Of a DNA stretch of 64,000 bases, positions 8,164-17,286 are shown one piece after another (the stretch's first letter is position 1; every line of letters begins with the position of its first letter). The notes beneath the pieces are model-generated. The model saw nothing but the letters and a program-made list of their open reading frames with translations, was not told the origin of the DNA and ran no database searches. This DNA comes from Streptomyces sp. NBC_01485 (GTDB lineage: Bacteria; Actinomycetota; Actinomycetes; Streptomycetales; Streptomycetaceae). The position numbers were made by a program, and so were the translations under genes. The stretch spans positions 2,728,001-2,792,000 of the forward strand of contig NZ_CP109435.1 in the NCBI RefSeq assembly GCF_036227125.1, in the 5' to 3' direction.

Positions 8164-8367
8164 TCCCCGGCGAACCTGGCCCGCTTCGTCGCGTACTGCG
8201 TGGCGACCTCGCTGGGCTGGGACCTCGGGCGGGCCGTCGTCACGGTCGTCCTCACCCTCGCCCTCGGCCCGGCGGTGCTCAAGGCGCTACGCAGAGCCAC
8301 GCGCCGGGCGGCCTTCGAGGCCGCGGTCACATTCGAGGCCACTCAGCAGCCTCCCGATGGCCGTTGA
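8164..8367 (+). pseudogene. C-terminal scrap of an ECF-transporter S component
   Basis: Directly after the MBL stop, and in the same frame, the translation reads NLARFVAYCVATSLGWDLGR and continues with a hydrophobic helix and a basic tail (KALRRATRRAAF). This is the last membrane helix and tail of an energy-coupling-factor substrate-binding membrane protein. The rest of the gene and any start are missing. Identification rests on family resemblance of about 60 residues. Confidence 0.5.
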
Positions 8368-8517
8368 CCGGTGAACCGCCCCACATGACCCACATCACCT
8401 ACTAACCGAACTAGTCGGGCATTTCGGACGGCACATGCGGGCTGCCGCGCCCCCCGACCTGCACATAGAGACCCAGGTCACACGGACGCCCGACTCCACC
8501 AAATACGACCACAACTA

Positions 8518-8534
8518 GCAAAAGGGGTCTTTGC
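8518..8534. repeat. Small hairpin in the intergenic region before the SLT-fold gene
   Basis: GCAAA and TTTGC flank a 7-nt loop. Together with the larger hairpin at 8624-8663 it is the only structure I see in the 339-bp stretch between the ECF scrap and the secreted SLT-fold gene. Confidence 0.35.
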
Positions 8535-8623
8535 GGACAGCCCTCGATCCTGCTTGTCTGGATGACGTCGCACGGCGCCGACGAGCCCCACAGGCCTCGG
8601 CGCCGACGCATGCAGAACACCAC

Positions 8624-8663
8624 CGCACACCACGCGGTGTGGCCACGCACCACGTGGTGTGCG
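8624..8663. repeat. Nested inverted repeats in the leader of the secreted SLT-fold gene
   Basis: Arms CGCACACCACG (8624-8634) and CGTGGTGTGCG (8653-8663) are perfectly complementary. Inside, CACACC-ACGC-GGTGTG and CACCACGTGGTG form competing smaller hairpins. The block is flanked by direct copies of CATGCAG. It ends 43 bp before the start codon, which suits an mRNA attenuator or a regulator site. Confidence 0.6.
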
Positions 8664-8706
8664 ACATGCAGGCGACCGCCACCGTCCCCGAAGAAACAGG
8701 TTCTCC

Positions 8707-9129
8707 GTGTCCGTCTCCGTCATCCGCCGCATCGCCACCCCCAAGAAGGCCCTCACCGCCGTCGCCCTCGCCGCCGCAACCGCCGGCATGGCCCTGACCT
8801 CGGCTCCCGCCCAGGCCGCGACGACGTCCGTGGCCTCGGCCACCCAGGCCCAGGCGATCGCGCAGAAGATGATCCCGGACGCGGCTCAGTACAAGGCCTT
8901 CTCCAACATCGTCAAGCACGAGAGCGGCTGGGACGTCGACGCCACCAACGCCTCCTCCGGCGCCTACGGCCTCGTCCAGGCCCTCCCCGGCTCCAAGATG
9001 GCCTCGGCCGGCTCCGACTGGAAGACCAACGCCAAGACCCAGATCGAGTGGGGCCTCGACTACATGAACTCCCGCTACGGCAGCCCGGTCGCCGCCTGGA
9101 ACTTCTGGCAGCTGAACGGCTGGTACTGA
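8707..9129 (+). CDS. Secreted SLT-fold (transglycosylase-like) protein
   Basis: A 140-residue exported protein. A basic start (SVIRRIATPKKAL) and a hydrophobic stretch end at a signal-peptidase site after APAQA. The mature part has the lysozyme-like SLT fold of small actinobacterial transglycosylases, with catalytic glutamate in KHESGWD, and a compact ending (NSRYGSPVAAWNFWQLNGWY). It should cleave peptidoglycan at the cell surface. GTG 8707 gives a proper signal peptide; the earlier GTG 8659 would add a charged leader and lies inside the leader hairpin. A strong terminator follows. Confidence 0.82.
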   Translation: MSVSVIRRIATPKKALTAVALAAATAGMALTSAPAQAATTSVASATQAQAIAQKMIPDAAQYKAFSNIVKHESGWDVDATNASSGAYGLVQALPGSKMASAGSDWKTNAKTQIEWGLDYMNSRYGSPVAAWNFWQLNGWY

Positions 9130-9216
9130 GCCACGCCGACTGTCTGACCCGCGTCTGACGCGCGCCTGACTCACCTCTGACACGCATCCGACTCGCGCCT
9201 CTGGCGCCTCGATACG

Positions 9217-9266
9217 CGCCGAAGGCGGCGGCCCCCGATCCCCGGGGCCGCCGCCTTCGGCGTTTC
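9217..9266. terminator. Strong intrinsic terminator, 19-bp perfect stem
   Basis: Arms at 9217-9235 and 9244-9262 pair without mismatch around an 8-nt loop and are followed by TTTCG. It ends the SLT-fold transcript and insulates the DUF1275 gene. Confidence 0.85.
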
Positions 9267-9293
9267 GTCACCCTGCCGTGCTGCACTGGGCGG

Positions 9294-10031
9294 ATGACCG
9301 GCACTGAGCCCCCGCCCGAACGCCAGCCCGAGCCCCCGTCCAAACACCCGCCCGATCACCCTCAGGGTCCGGAAGCGCGCGGAGTGCGCCTGGTCCCCAC
9401 CCTCCTCACCCTGACCGTGGTGAGCGGCCTGATCGACGCGGTCAGCTACCTCGGGCTCGGCCACGTCTTCACCGCCAACATGACCGGAAACGTGGTGGTA
9501 CTCGGCTTCGCGGCCGTCGGCGCCCCCGGCTTCTCGGTCCCGCACACGGCGACCTCGCTGGCCTGCTTCCTGGCCGGCGCGGCGAGCGGCGGCCGGGTGG
9601 TCCGGCACCCCGGCAACGGCTCCCGTCGCAAGTCGGCCCGGGTGACGTTGGCGGCCGAGGCGGTCCTGCTCGCCGGGGCGTCCGCCGTGGCCTTCGCCAC
9701 CTCCGAGCACGACAGGCACCGGATCTACGCGGTCATCGCCCTCACCGCCTTCGCGATGGGCCTGCGCAACGCGACCGTCCGCAAACTGGCCGTGCCCGAC
9801 CTCACCACGACCACCGTCGTGACCATGACCCTGACCGGCCTGGCCTCCGACTCCCGCGCGGGCGGCGGCTCCGGCCACCGCTCACCCCGCCGCGCGGCGG
9901 CCGTCGTCGCGATGTTCACGGGCGCGGTCCTGGGCGCGGCACTGGTCCTCCACCACGACATCGCGGCCCCCCTGCTGCTGGCGGCGGTGATGTCGGCGGT
10001 TCTGGCGGTGACGGTGTCGGGACGGGAGTGA
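9294..10031 (+). CDS. DUF1275 (YoaK-type) membrane protein
   Basis: A 245-residue integral membrane protein of the DUF1275 family, whose transport or structural role is unknown. The family opening is clear: a helix with GLIDAVSYLGLGHVFTANMT, then GN and further helices, including the AVIALTAFAMGLRNATVRKL segment. About six membrane helices can be drawn. The N-terminal 30 residues are proline-rich and cytoplasmic. ATG 9294 is the only good start. No functional link to neighbours is visible. Confidence 0.85.
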   Translation: MTGTEPPPERQPEPPSKHPPDHPQGPEARGVRLVPTLLTLTVVSGLIDAVSYLGLGHVFTANMTGNVVVLGFAAVGAPGFSVPHTATSLACFLAGAASGGRVVRHPGNGSRRKSARVTLAAEAVLLAGASAVAFATSEHDRHRIYAVIALTAFAMGLRNATVRKLAVPDLTTTTVVTMTLTGLASDSRAGGGSGHRSPRRAAAVVAMFTGAVLGAALVLHHDIAAPLLLAAVMSAVLAVTVSGRE

Positions 10032-10056
10032 GGCCGGAGCGGCGAGGAGCCGGAAC

Positions 10057-10086
10057 GGCGTGGACGGCGTGGACGGCGTGGACGGC
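10057..10086. repeat. Tandem 9-mer GGCGTGGAC
   Basis: Three to four head-to-tail copies in the gap between the DUF1275 gene and the P450 gene. No function is visible. Confidence 0.8.
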
Positions 10087-10154
10087 CAAGCGCAGCCAGG
10101 GCAGGGACAGCCGAGGAGGACTCAGCCGCCCTGCGCCTGCTTGGCCGCGCCACC

Positions 10155-10202
10155 GAACTGGTCGGCGAACTGGTCGGCGAACTGGTCGCCGGGCTGGTCG
10201 CC
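10155..10202. repeat. Four tandem 12-mers (GAACTGGTCGGC type)
   Basis: The copies read in one plus-strand frame as ELVG-ELVG-ELVA-GLVA, preceded by about ten residues that look coding and ended by a TGA at 10210-10212. It could be the tail of a lost gene, but no start or recognisable domain remains. Confidence 0.7.
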
Positions 10203-10232
10203 GATCCCCTATGACTGTCCCGTCGGGTGACG

Positions 10233-11477
10233 TCACCCGGTGCTGACCTGCAACTCCTTCACCCCGTTGATCCAGGCGGACCGCAGCCGCCGCGGATCGC
10301 CCACCAGCCGCAACCCCGGCATGGCATCGGCGATCGCGTTGAAGATGAGGTTGATCTCGAGGACGGCGAGCGACTTGCCGAGACAGAAGTGCGGCCCGCC
10401 CCCGCCGAACCCGAGGTGCGGATTCGGATCCCGGGTGACGTCGAAGGAGTCGGGGCGGTCGAACACCTCGGGATCACGATTGGCGGAGGCGTAGAAGATC
10501 CCGACCCGGTCCCCCTTCCTGATCAGCTTCCCGCCGAGTTCGGTGTCCTGAGTGGCGGTCCGCTGGAAGGCCACGACGGGGGTCGCCCACCGCACGATCT
10601 CCTCGGCGGCGGTGCCGGGCCGCTGGGCCTTGTACAACTCCCACTGCTCGGGATGGGTGAGGAAGGCGTGCATCCCGTGAGTCGTCGCGTTGCGGGTCGT
10701 CTCGTTCCCGGCGACAGCGAGCATGAGCACGAAGAACCCGAACTCGTCGGAGCTGAGGTTGCCCTCGTTCTCGGCGGCCACCAGCGTGCTGACGATGTCG
10801 TGGGCGGGACACTGTTTGCGCTCGGCGGCGACGTTCATGGCGTACGCGAGGATCTCGGCGGCGGACTGCTGACCGACCTCGGCGGTGACGGCGAACTCGG
10901 GATCGTCGTACGCGATCATCCTGTTGGACCAGTCGAAGATCTTGGCGCGATCCTCCTGGGGTATGCCGATCAGCTCGGCGATGGCCTGGAGGGGAAGTTC
11001 CGAGGCGACGGCGGTGACGAAGTCGAAGGACCCGTCGCGCTCGCCGCTCTCGCGGGCCCGCTCGACGATGTCGACGGCGCGCGCCCGCAGCCGCTCCTCC
11101 AACGCCCGGATGGCCCGGGGTGTGAACCCGCGCTGCACGATCTGCCGCACGCGCGTGTGCTCGGGTGGATCCATGTTGAGCAGGATCAGCCGCTGCGCGT
11201 CGATCGAATCCCGTTCGATGTGTTCGTTGAACCGGATGATCGCGGTGTTGAGGTAGGAGGAAAAGATCTCGGGGTGGGTGGAGACGTACCGGACGTCGGC
11301 GTGCCGGGTCACCGCCCAGTACCCCTCGTCCTGGAACCCGGCGACATTGCCCGTCTGCGGGATCCAGCGGACCGGTTCGACCCGCCGCGACTCGGCGAAC
11401 TCCGGGAGAGGCACGTGGTGTTGCAGCAGGTCGGGGTCGGTGAAGTCGAACCCGTCGGGAAGCGCTGGACAGGGCAT
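10233..11477 (-). CDS. cyp125: Cytochrome P450, CYP125 (steroid C26/C27 monooxygenase) type
   Basis: A 414-residue P450 that by family would hydroxylate and further oxidise the terminal methyl of a sterol side chain. The I-helix oxygen motif is AGNETT (256-261), the K-helix E-x-x-R is E293-R296, and the heme cysteine is Cys365 in GFGGGGPHFCLGKSL. It follows mycobacterial CYP125A1 through long stretches: the LPPGFDFTDP-like start, FSSY.N..I.RF, ELPLQAIAELIGIPQEDR and DEFGFFVLMLAVAGNETTRN. Substrate is inferred from that and from kstR and fadA5 nearby. It is divergent from fadA5, and its own promoter side carries the palindrome at 11518. The ferredoxin at 2.3 kb is a likely electron donor. Confidence 0.92.
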   Translation of the reverse strand: MPCPALPDGFDFTDPDLLQHHVPLPEFAESRRVEPVRWIPQTGNVAGFQDEGYWAVTRHADVRYVSTHPEIFSSYLNTAIIRFNEHIERDSIDAQRLILLNMDPPEHTRVRQIVQRGFTPRAIRALEERLRARAVDIVERARESGERDGSFDFVTAVASELPLQAIAELIGIPQEDRAKIFDWSNRMIAYDDPEFAVTAEVGQQSAAEILAYAMNVAAERKQCPAHDIVSTLVAAENEGNLSSDEFGFFVLMLAVAGNETTRNATTHGMHAFLTHPEQWELYKAQRPGTAAEEIVRWATPVVAFQRTATQDTELGGKLIRKGDRVGIFYASANRDPEVFDRPDSFDVTRDPNPHLGFGGGGPHFCLGKSLAVLEINLIFNAIADAMPGLRLVGDPRRLRSAWINGVKELQVSTG

Positions 11478-11517
11478 CGGCGGCTCCAGCCATCTGACGA
11501 TGCTAGCTACATCGGTA

Positions 11518-12898
<1,381 letters not shown>

Positions 12899-12920
<22 letters not shown>

Positions 12921-12985
12921 GGTCTCGGCCCGCACACGTTGTGCACCAGGACCGGCGTGGCGTCCGCCAGCACATAGTACGTGTG
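12899..12985 (-). pseudogene. Polymorphic-toxin pretoxin-HINT C-terminal scrap
   Basis: HTYYVLADATPVLVHNVCGP is the signature end of the HINT self-cleaving domain found before toxin tips in Rhs/polymorphic toxins. A TAG lies just upstream in frame and a TGA comes shortly after. It overlaps the DUF397 scrap in another frame, so two degraded genes are fused here. Confidence 0.6.
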
Positions 12986-13103
12986 CTACGCGGACCCCTC
13001 TACCTGCTTTTTCGCAGGTCAAGCGCAGTTTGCTGGTCCGGTGAAGTGCGTGGGCGTTCGTGGTTGTGCGGGGTTGTTGCCGTCGCTACTGCCGTCAGAC
13101 GGT

Positions 13104-13574
13104 TCAGCCCAGGTACGGCTTTTCGCGCTGTTCCAGGAAGTGTTGGAGCCTGAGTCGTTGGGTGTGGTGCATCGGCAGCTGCTCGATCTCTTCCGGCGGC
13201 ACGAACCGGAGCTCGGTGGACTCGTCGGAAATCTCCAGCCGGCCGCCGGTGATGCGGGCGGTGAAGCAGACGTTGAACTGTCGCCGGACCTCGCCGTCGG
13301 TGTAGGCGATGATGTGTTTCGGGTCGGTGTAGGTGCCGACCAGGCCGGTGATCTCGACGTCGAGGCCGGTCTCCTCTTTGACCTCGCGGACGGCTGTGCC
13401 TGGCAGGGAGTCGGTGAGGTCCATGCCGCCTCCGGGCAGGGCCCACAGGTCGTTGTCGCGGCGGCGCTGGAGGAGGATGCGCCCGTGGTCGTCGGTGACG
13501 ACGGCGGAAGCGGCGACGACCATGCTGCTCGGCTTGGGCGCGTTGGGGTCGTCGTAGTACTCGGTGCGGGCCAC
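13104..13574 (-). CDS. NUDIX hydrolase
   Basis: A 156-residue NUDIX-fold pyrophosphohydrolase. The NUDIX box reads GGGMDLTDSLPGTAV then REVKEETGLD. The R-E-V-x-E-E-x-G catalytic helix is intact; the first acidic position (usually E) is D. The frame starts at GTG 13574, 2 bp after the upstream HTH gene stop, with GAGGAAG as ribosome site. The two form an operon. Substrate unknown; MutT-like sanitation or NDP-sugar cleavage are possible. Confidence 0.88.
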   Translation of the reverse strand: MARTEYYDDPNAPKPSSMVVAASAVVTDDHGRILLQRRRDNDLWALPGGGMDLTDSLPGTAVREVKEETGLDVEITGLVGTYTDPKHIIAYTDGEVRRQFNVCFTARITGGRLEISDESTELRFVPPEEIEQLPMHHTQRLRLQHFLEQREKPYLG

Positions 13575-13576
13575 GG

Positions 13577-14323
13577 TCAGTCTTCCTCTCGTACGGGGGT
13601 TGCGGTCGCCCACACGGCGTCGAAGCTGTCGGCGTAGGTGTCGAACATGCCGCTCTCCTGGTGTCGGCGAAGGTGCCACACGGGGGCTGCGTAGGCGTTG
13701 ACGCCCCAGACGTGTGCGTTGACGAGTTGCTGGTCGTCGGCCCGGTAGAGGGAGTTGTAGAGCGTGGTGCCGTGGGTGCGGACTTCGATGCCGGGGGTGT
13801 CGGCGAGCGGCTTGTAGTGCATGAGCGCGAGGCGGCAGCGGGATTCGATGCCGTGGCCGAACCGCTCTTCCTGGCCGCGGGCTTGGACGTTGTCGCTGTC
13901 GGGGTCCCCGATCGCGATGCGGACGGTGCAGCCTTCGGCAGCGCGTTCGGTGAGGAGTTCGTTCAGCCGCGGGTACGCCTCGTGGAGGAAGACGGCCGCG
14001 TAGACGAGGATGTCGATCCGTTCACGGGCCTGGGCCATCAGGTCGGTGAAAGTCGAGACGGGGATGTCGGCCCGCTGCTCGTAGAGCGCGACCAGTTCGG
14101 GGCTGATGGCGCGGGCGGGGCGGGCCTGGCGGAGCGCCGGCCAGAGTGCGTGCACGTCTTCTCCCAGGGCCTTGGCCGCCTGGAGGGCGGTGGCACGACG
14201 TGGGATACGCCCGAGGTTCACCCAGCGCTCGACCGACTTGGGGTCGACCTCGACTTGCTGAGCGAGTGCGGCGTACGTCCAGCCTCCCGCCGCCATGACG
14301 GCTCGTAGTCTCTCGTTCGGCAC
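13577..14323 (-). CDS. XRE-type HTH protein with phospholipase-D-like domain
   Basis: A 248-residue protein. Residues ~5-55 form a Cro/C1-type helix-turn-helix (YAALAQQVEVDPKSVERWVN). The rest (from about 100) looks like one PLD-superfamily domain that lacks a clear H-x-K-x4-D motif, so it is more likely a sensor or scaffold than an active nuclease. This HTH-PLD plus NUDIX arrangement recurs in Streptomyces. It faces away from the small-gene pair at 14.6 kb. Function is not known. Confidence 0.75.
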   Translation of the reverse strand: MPNERLRAVMAAGGWTYAALAQQVEVDPKSVERWVNLGRIPRRATALQAAKALGEDVHALWPALRQARPARAISPELVALYEQRADIPVSTFTDLMAQARERIDILVYAAVFLHEAYPRLNELLTERAAEGCTVRIAIGDPDSDNVQARGQEERFGHGIESRCRLALMHYKPLADTPGIEVRTHGTTLYNSLYRADDQQLVNAHVWGVNAYAAPVWHLRRHQESGMFDTYADSFDAVWATATPVREED

Positions 14324-14578
14324 GAGTCTCCCCCTTCGTCTCAGGACGGCACTAGGGACGTTCTACACGGTGCAGGACGTCCCGAAGTGGGGTTTGGTGG
14401 AGGTTCCTTCGTCCCGGTGACCGGCGTGAGGATCGGTGCCGACCCTGCGGCACCAACAGGCCCAAGGGCACGCATCAACGCCGCCGAGGAGCGTCACCGT
14501 GCGAATGAGTGCCACCCCACGTGTTCCCGCCCTGCGACTGGACGCCCGGTCCCGCGCCGCCTCGCCGGGGTGGTCACG

Positions 14579-14821
14579 ATGACGGCCCCCACCCCTGATG
14601 CCGACGGGCACACCGTCTCGCCCGATGCCGGCGCCCTGGTGGTCGACCGGCGGAGCGGCAAGGTGGGCGTGGTGATGGGGCATGTGGGGACGTACGTGCA
14701 GCTTCGGCCGCCGCGCGGTGGTCGGGAGTGGGACGTGCCACCCGAGGACGTACGTTCGCCGACTCCGACGGAGGAGTTGAGCGCGAAGGTGGCCGTGGCC
14801 AACCGGAGGTGGGGACGGTGA
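14579..14821 (+). CDS. Small conserved actinobacterial protein, paralogue of the 36.2-36.5 kb gene
   Basis: An 80-residue soluble protein with a beta-rich centre: GALVVDRRSGKVGVVMGH, then LRPPRGGREWDVPPEDVR and a short C-terminal helix. The minus-strand protein at 36216-36473 has the same layout (G-x-LVVD, LRP..GGREW, PE.VR, A..A..N.R). Its stop overlaps the next gene's GTG (GTGA). No enzyme motif is seen. Such proteins sit beside HTH regulators in Streptomyces. The GTG/ATG choice upstream is unclear. Confidence 0.65.
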   Translation: MTAPTPDADGHTVSPDAGALVVDRRSGKVGVVMGHVGTYVQLRPPRGGREWDVPPEDVRSPTPTEELSAKVAVANRRWGR

Positions 14822-15054
14822 CCCCGCGCTCGGTCCTGCGCTACGAGACCTGGACGCTCCAGCCCGACCGCGAGCCGGACGCGGAGCCGGTCCTTTACGC
14901 GATGCAGTGCGCCGTGGACGGAGAGACCTCGCCGACAAGCGAGGACTTCGCCGAACCGCAGGACTGGGTCCTGCGGCACTGCGGCCAGAACCCGTCCCAC
15001 CACACCTACCGGGAGATCATCACCCGCCCCTGGCGGACCTGGCGCCAGACGTGA
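14818..15054 (+). CDS. Small DUF7848-like protein
   Basis: A 78-residue protein starting at a GTG that overlaps the preceding stop by 4 bp. The pattern RYETWTLQPD, YAMQCAVDGE, DWVLRHCGQNPSHHTYREI resembles the small Streptomyces family called DUF7848. One cysteine pair (AMQC, LRHC) could bind metal. Function unknown; co-translated with its neighbour. Confidence 0.6.
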   Translation: MTPRSVLRYETWTLQPDREPDAEPVLYAMQCAVDGETSPTSEDFAEPQDWVLRHCGQNPSHHTYREIITRPWRTWRQT

Positions 15055-15583
15055 CCCGCCTCGCTCGCCCAGGCGCCGCACCGCGCTGACCCACCCGTCT
15101 CCCGTCCCTGCCGGGGCGAATCCGATTGAGGCTCCCCCTCCTCATCAGCCCCGGCAGGGACGGGCCCTCCGTGCGTGCCGTGCTCTTGGCTGTGGGGGTT
15201 CTGGCCTCTGCCACAGAAAGTCAGCCACGACGGCGGGCGCGCCGACCGACCACCCGCCACGTGTGTCTCGCTCAACCCCGCACCGGCATCAGCCCAGTTA
15301 TCTCCATCGTCACGGCCCCCAGCCAGGCAGCAAGCATGGGCGTCCGGGACGGCGCGAGCCCGCCGGGCGGCCTCTCAGGTGCCCGGTCAGTCTGCTGCTG
15401 AGCGGTCGGACCGGGGCTTCCGATTGGTAGTCCGGCCTACGCTCCCGGGCTCTGCGCGCCGAGCGGTCGGCGGCCGTCGCCAGCGGGGCGGCAGACAGGA
15501 GCGGGCGGCGGTCGCCGACCGCCGGCGCGCGGCGGCCCGCGTCAGCGGGGCGCCCTTGATCAAGTAAAGAAACTCTGAACAGC
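15055..15583. other. Non-coding stretch, 529 bp
   Basis: Apart from the long hairpin at 15101-15164 I see no gene or promoter I can support. The minus-strand frames are arginine-rich shadows. The far end contains a short AT-richer patch (TTGATCAAGTAAAGAAACTC) that may be the edge of an old insertion. Confidence 0.5.
15101..15164. terminator. Long hairpin, 17-bp perfect arms with ~30-nt loop
   Basis: The arms at 15101-15117 and 15148-15164 are exact reverse complements. It follows the small-gene pair by 46 bp and could terminate it, though the large loop and lack of a T tract also fit a cruciform or a mobile-element end. Confidence 0.55.
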
Positions 15584-15931
15584 TCACCTGCTGGTCGAGC
15601 TGCCCGGACGATGGTCAGGGCCGCTGCTGCCGGCGCAGAGCGAGCCACGACCGGCGGAGACGCTCCGGTCGACCATCAGGTCCAGCTCCGCCGGCCGCGA
15701 GGACCACGTGGTCGCGGACGAGATGTTGTTCGTGCGGACCAGATCCACCCAGCGCGGGTCGCACTGGAACGCCCACGGCTCGGTCACCCGGAACGTAGCG
15801 TCGAGAACCTTCTTGCCCTTCAGGCTCGCCGGCGAGAACTCGAAGTACAGCTTCTGCACGTATCCCGGACCGCAGTAATAGCCGTTCCAGGAACCGCACT
15901 TGCCGGCGCGGCCGTCGTCGCTCCCGTTCCC
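15584..15931 (-). pseudogene. DNRLRE-like beta-sandwich fragment of a secreted protein
   Basis: The frame opens just after a TAG and reads GSWNGYYCGPGYVQKLYFEF, then KKVLDATFRVTEPWAFQCDP and TNNISSATTWSSRP. This is the pattern of DNRLRE-type cell-surface domains found in Streptomyces wall proteins and toxin-delivery proteins. After GRGSLC the sequence stops making sense. No start, signal peptide or rest of the domain is present. Confidence 0.5.
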
Positions 15932-16120
15932 CTATGTCTGCCGCGTCTACGACGTCCGACCGTGTTTGCCCCACCCCGTGCGAACCGCACAGAACCCCGC
16001 CCCCAGAGTCATAAAATATTCAAGTAACCGCATTCAAACCCTCCTCTCACCTTGCGTCAAGGAAGTATCACCAGGCGCAGTCGTCCCTTGACGCTCTTCC
16101 CGCACGACGAAGGACCGGCT

Positions 16121-17242
16121 TTGACCTCCATCCCCACCCCCGGCCGCGACCGGCTGCCCTCGCTGACCGGGCTGCGTTTCTGGGCGGCTCTGCTCGTCGT
16201 GCTGTATCACCTGTCCCGGCAGGTGGGGGCCGTGCCGGGACTCAGTGAAGCCGTCTGGTACGGGCGTAGTGGGGTGACATTCTTCTTCGTGCTGTCGGGG
16301 GTTGTGCTCGCCTGGACCTACGACGGTGCCGGCGTCCCCGCCCGGGTTTTCCTGTGGCGGCGGTTCGCTCGTGTCTGGCCGTTGCTCGCCGTCAGCGTCG
16401 TGGGGTCTGTCGCCGTGTGGGGCGTCATGGGGCGTGCCGTGTCGCTCAAGGCCGTGGGCGCGACGTTGTTGCTGGTGCACGCGTGGTTCCCGGAACCTGT
16501 CATCTTCACCGGGGGCAACCCGGCGGCCTGGTCGCTCAGTGACGAGGCCTGGTTCTATGTGACCTTCCCGGTGCTGCTGGCGGTGCTCGCGGGACGGCGC
16601 TCCAGGGTCTGGGGGTGGACGGCGGTCGGTGTCAGCGTCGCCACCCTCGTGTTGTGGCCCGCCTTGTCCGGGCTGTCGCCCACCGACCGCACCTGGGCTC
16701 TCGACTATCTGCCGCTGACCCGGTTCCTGCAGTTCGCGCTCGGTGTGGTCGCGGGCCTGGCGCTCAAGCGCGGCTGGCGGGCTCCCGTGTCGCTGCCGGT
16801 GGCCCTCGGGCTCGTCGTCGCCTGGCACCTCGCCCTGATCCCCTGGTCGAACGCGGTGCCGGACGCCCTCTGGTACAGCCCCTACTCCGCCTCGCAACTG
16901 CTCTCCGCGCCCCTCTTCGCGGCCCTGATCTGCGCCGCCGCCCGCGCCGACCTGGACGGCGGGCGCACCGGTCTGGGCGGGGCCTGGATGATCAGGCTGG
17001 GGCACTGGTCGTTCGCCTGGTATCTCATCCACGAGATCGTGATCCGCGCGGCCGTCTTCCACTGGGGCAAGCCCGCCCCGGGCGGCGAGACGCTCGTGTT
17101 CTGGGCGGGAGTACTGGCCGCAAGCCTGGCTCTCGCCGCCCTCGCCTATCACTGCGTGGAACGTCCCGCCGAGCGGTGGCTGCGAGGCCGCGTGGGTCGC
17201 CGTCCCGCCCCGGACGGTGCGCGGCAGTCCGCCGCGGTCTGA
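16121..17242 (+). CDS. Acyltransferase 3 family (OafA/YrhL-like) membrane protein
   Basis: A 373-residue membrane acyltransferase that would O-acylate a sugar or lipid-linked glycan at the membrane. The N-terminus has the family start LPSLTGLRFWAALLVVLYHL with the conserved histidine, then RSGVTFFFVLSGVVLAWTY and R-x10-R (FLWRRFARVWPL). About ten helices follow and the end is basic and cytoplasmic. I prefer TTG 16121, preceded by GAAGGA at 7 bp; TTG 16052 would add 23 unlikely residues. Its stop lies 44 bp from the convergent GT87-PAP2 gene. Confidence 0.88.
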   Translation: MTSIPTPGRDRLPSLTGLRFWAALLVVLYHLSRQVGAVPGLSEAVWYGRSGVTFFFVLSGVVLAWTYDGAGVPARVFLWRRFARVWPLLAVSVVGSVAVWGVMGRAVSLKAVGATLLLVHAWFPEPVIFTGGNPAAWSLSDEAWFYVTFPVLLAVLAGRRSRVWGWTAVGVSVATLVLWPALSGLSPTDRTWALDYLPLTRFLQFALGVVAGLALKRGWRAPVSLPVALGLVVAWHLALIPWSNAVPDALWYSPYSASQLLSAPLFAALICAAARADLDGGRTGLGGAWMIRLGHWSFAWYLIHEIVIRAAVFHWGKPAPGGETLVFWAGVLAASLALAALAYHCVERPAERWLRGRVGRRPAPDGARQSAAV

Positions 17243-17286
17243 ACGGCCGGGGCCAGGCCCGGGGCCAGGGCCAGGGCGACAAGTGA

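Noticed and set aside
8461..8706. c-di-AMP (ydaO-type) riboswitch ahead of the SLT-fold gene
   Set aside because: Such riboswitches precede wall-lytic genes in Streptomyces, but I could not find their conserved blocks here; only hairpins are present.
10090..10212. Possible gene coding ELVG repeats
   Set aside because: The frame ends properly but has no start codon, ribosome site or domain; recorded only as a repeat.
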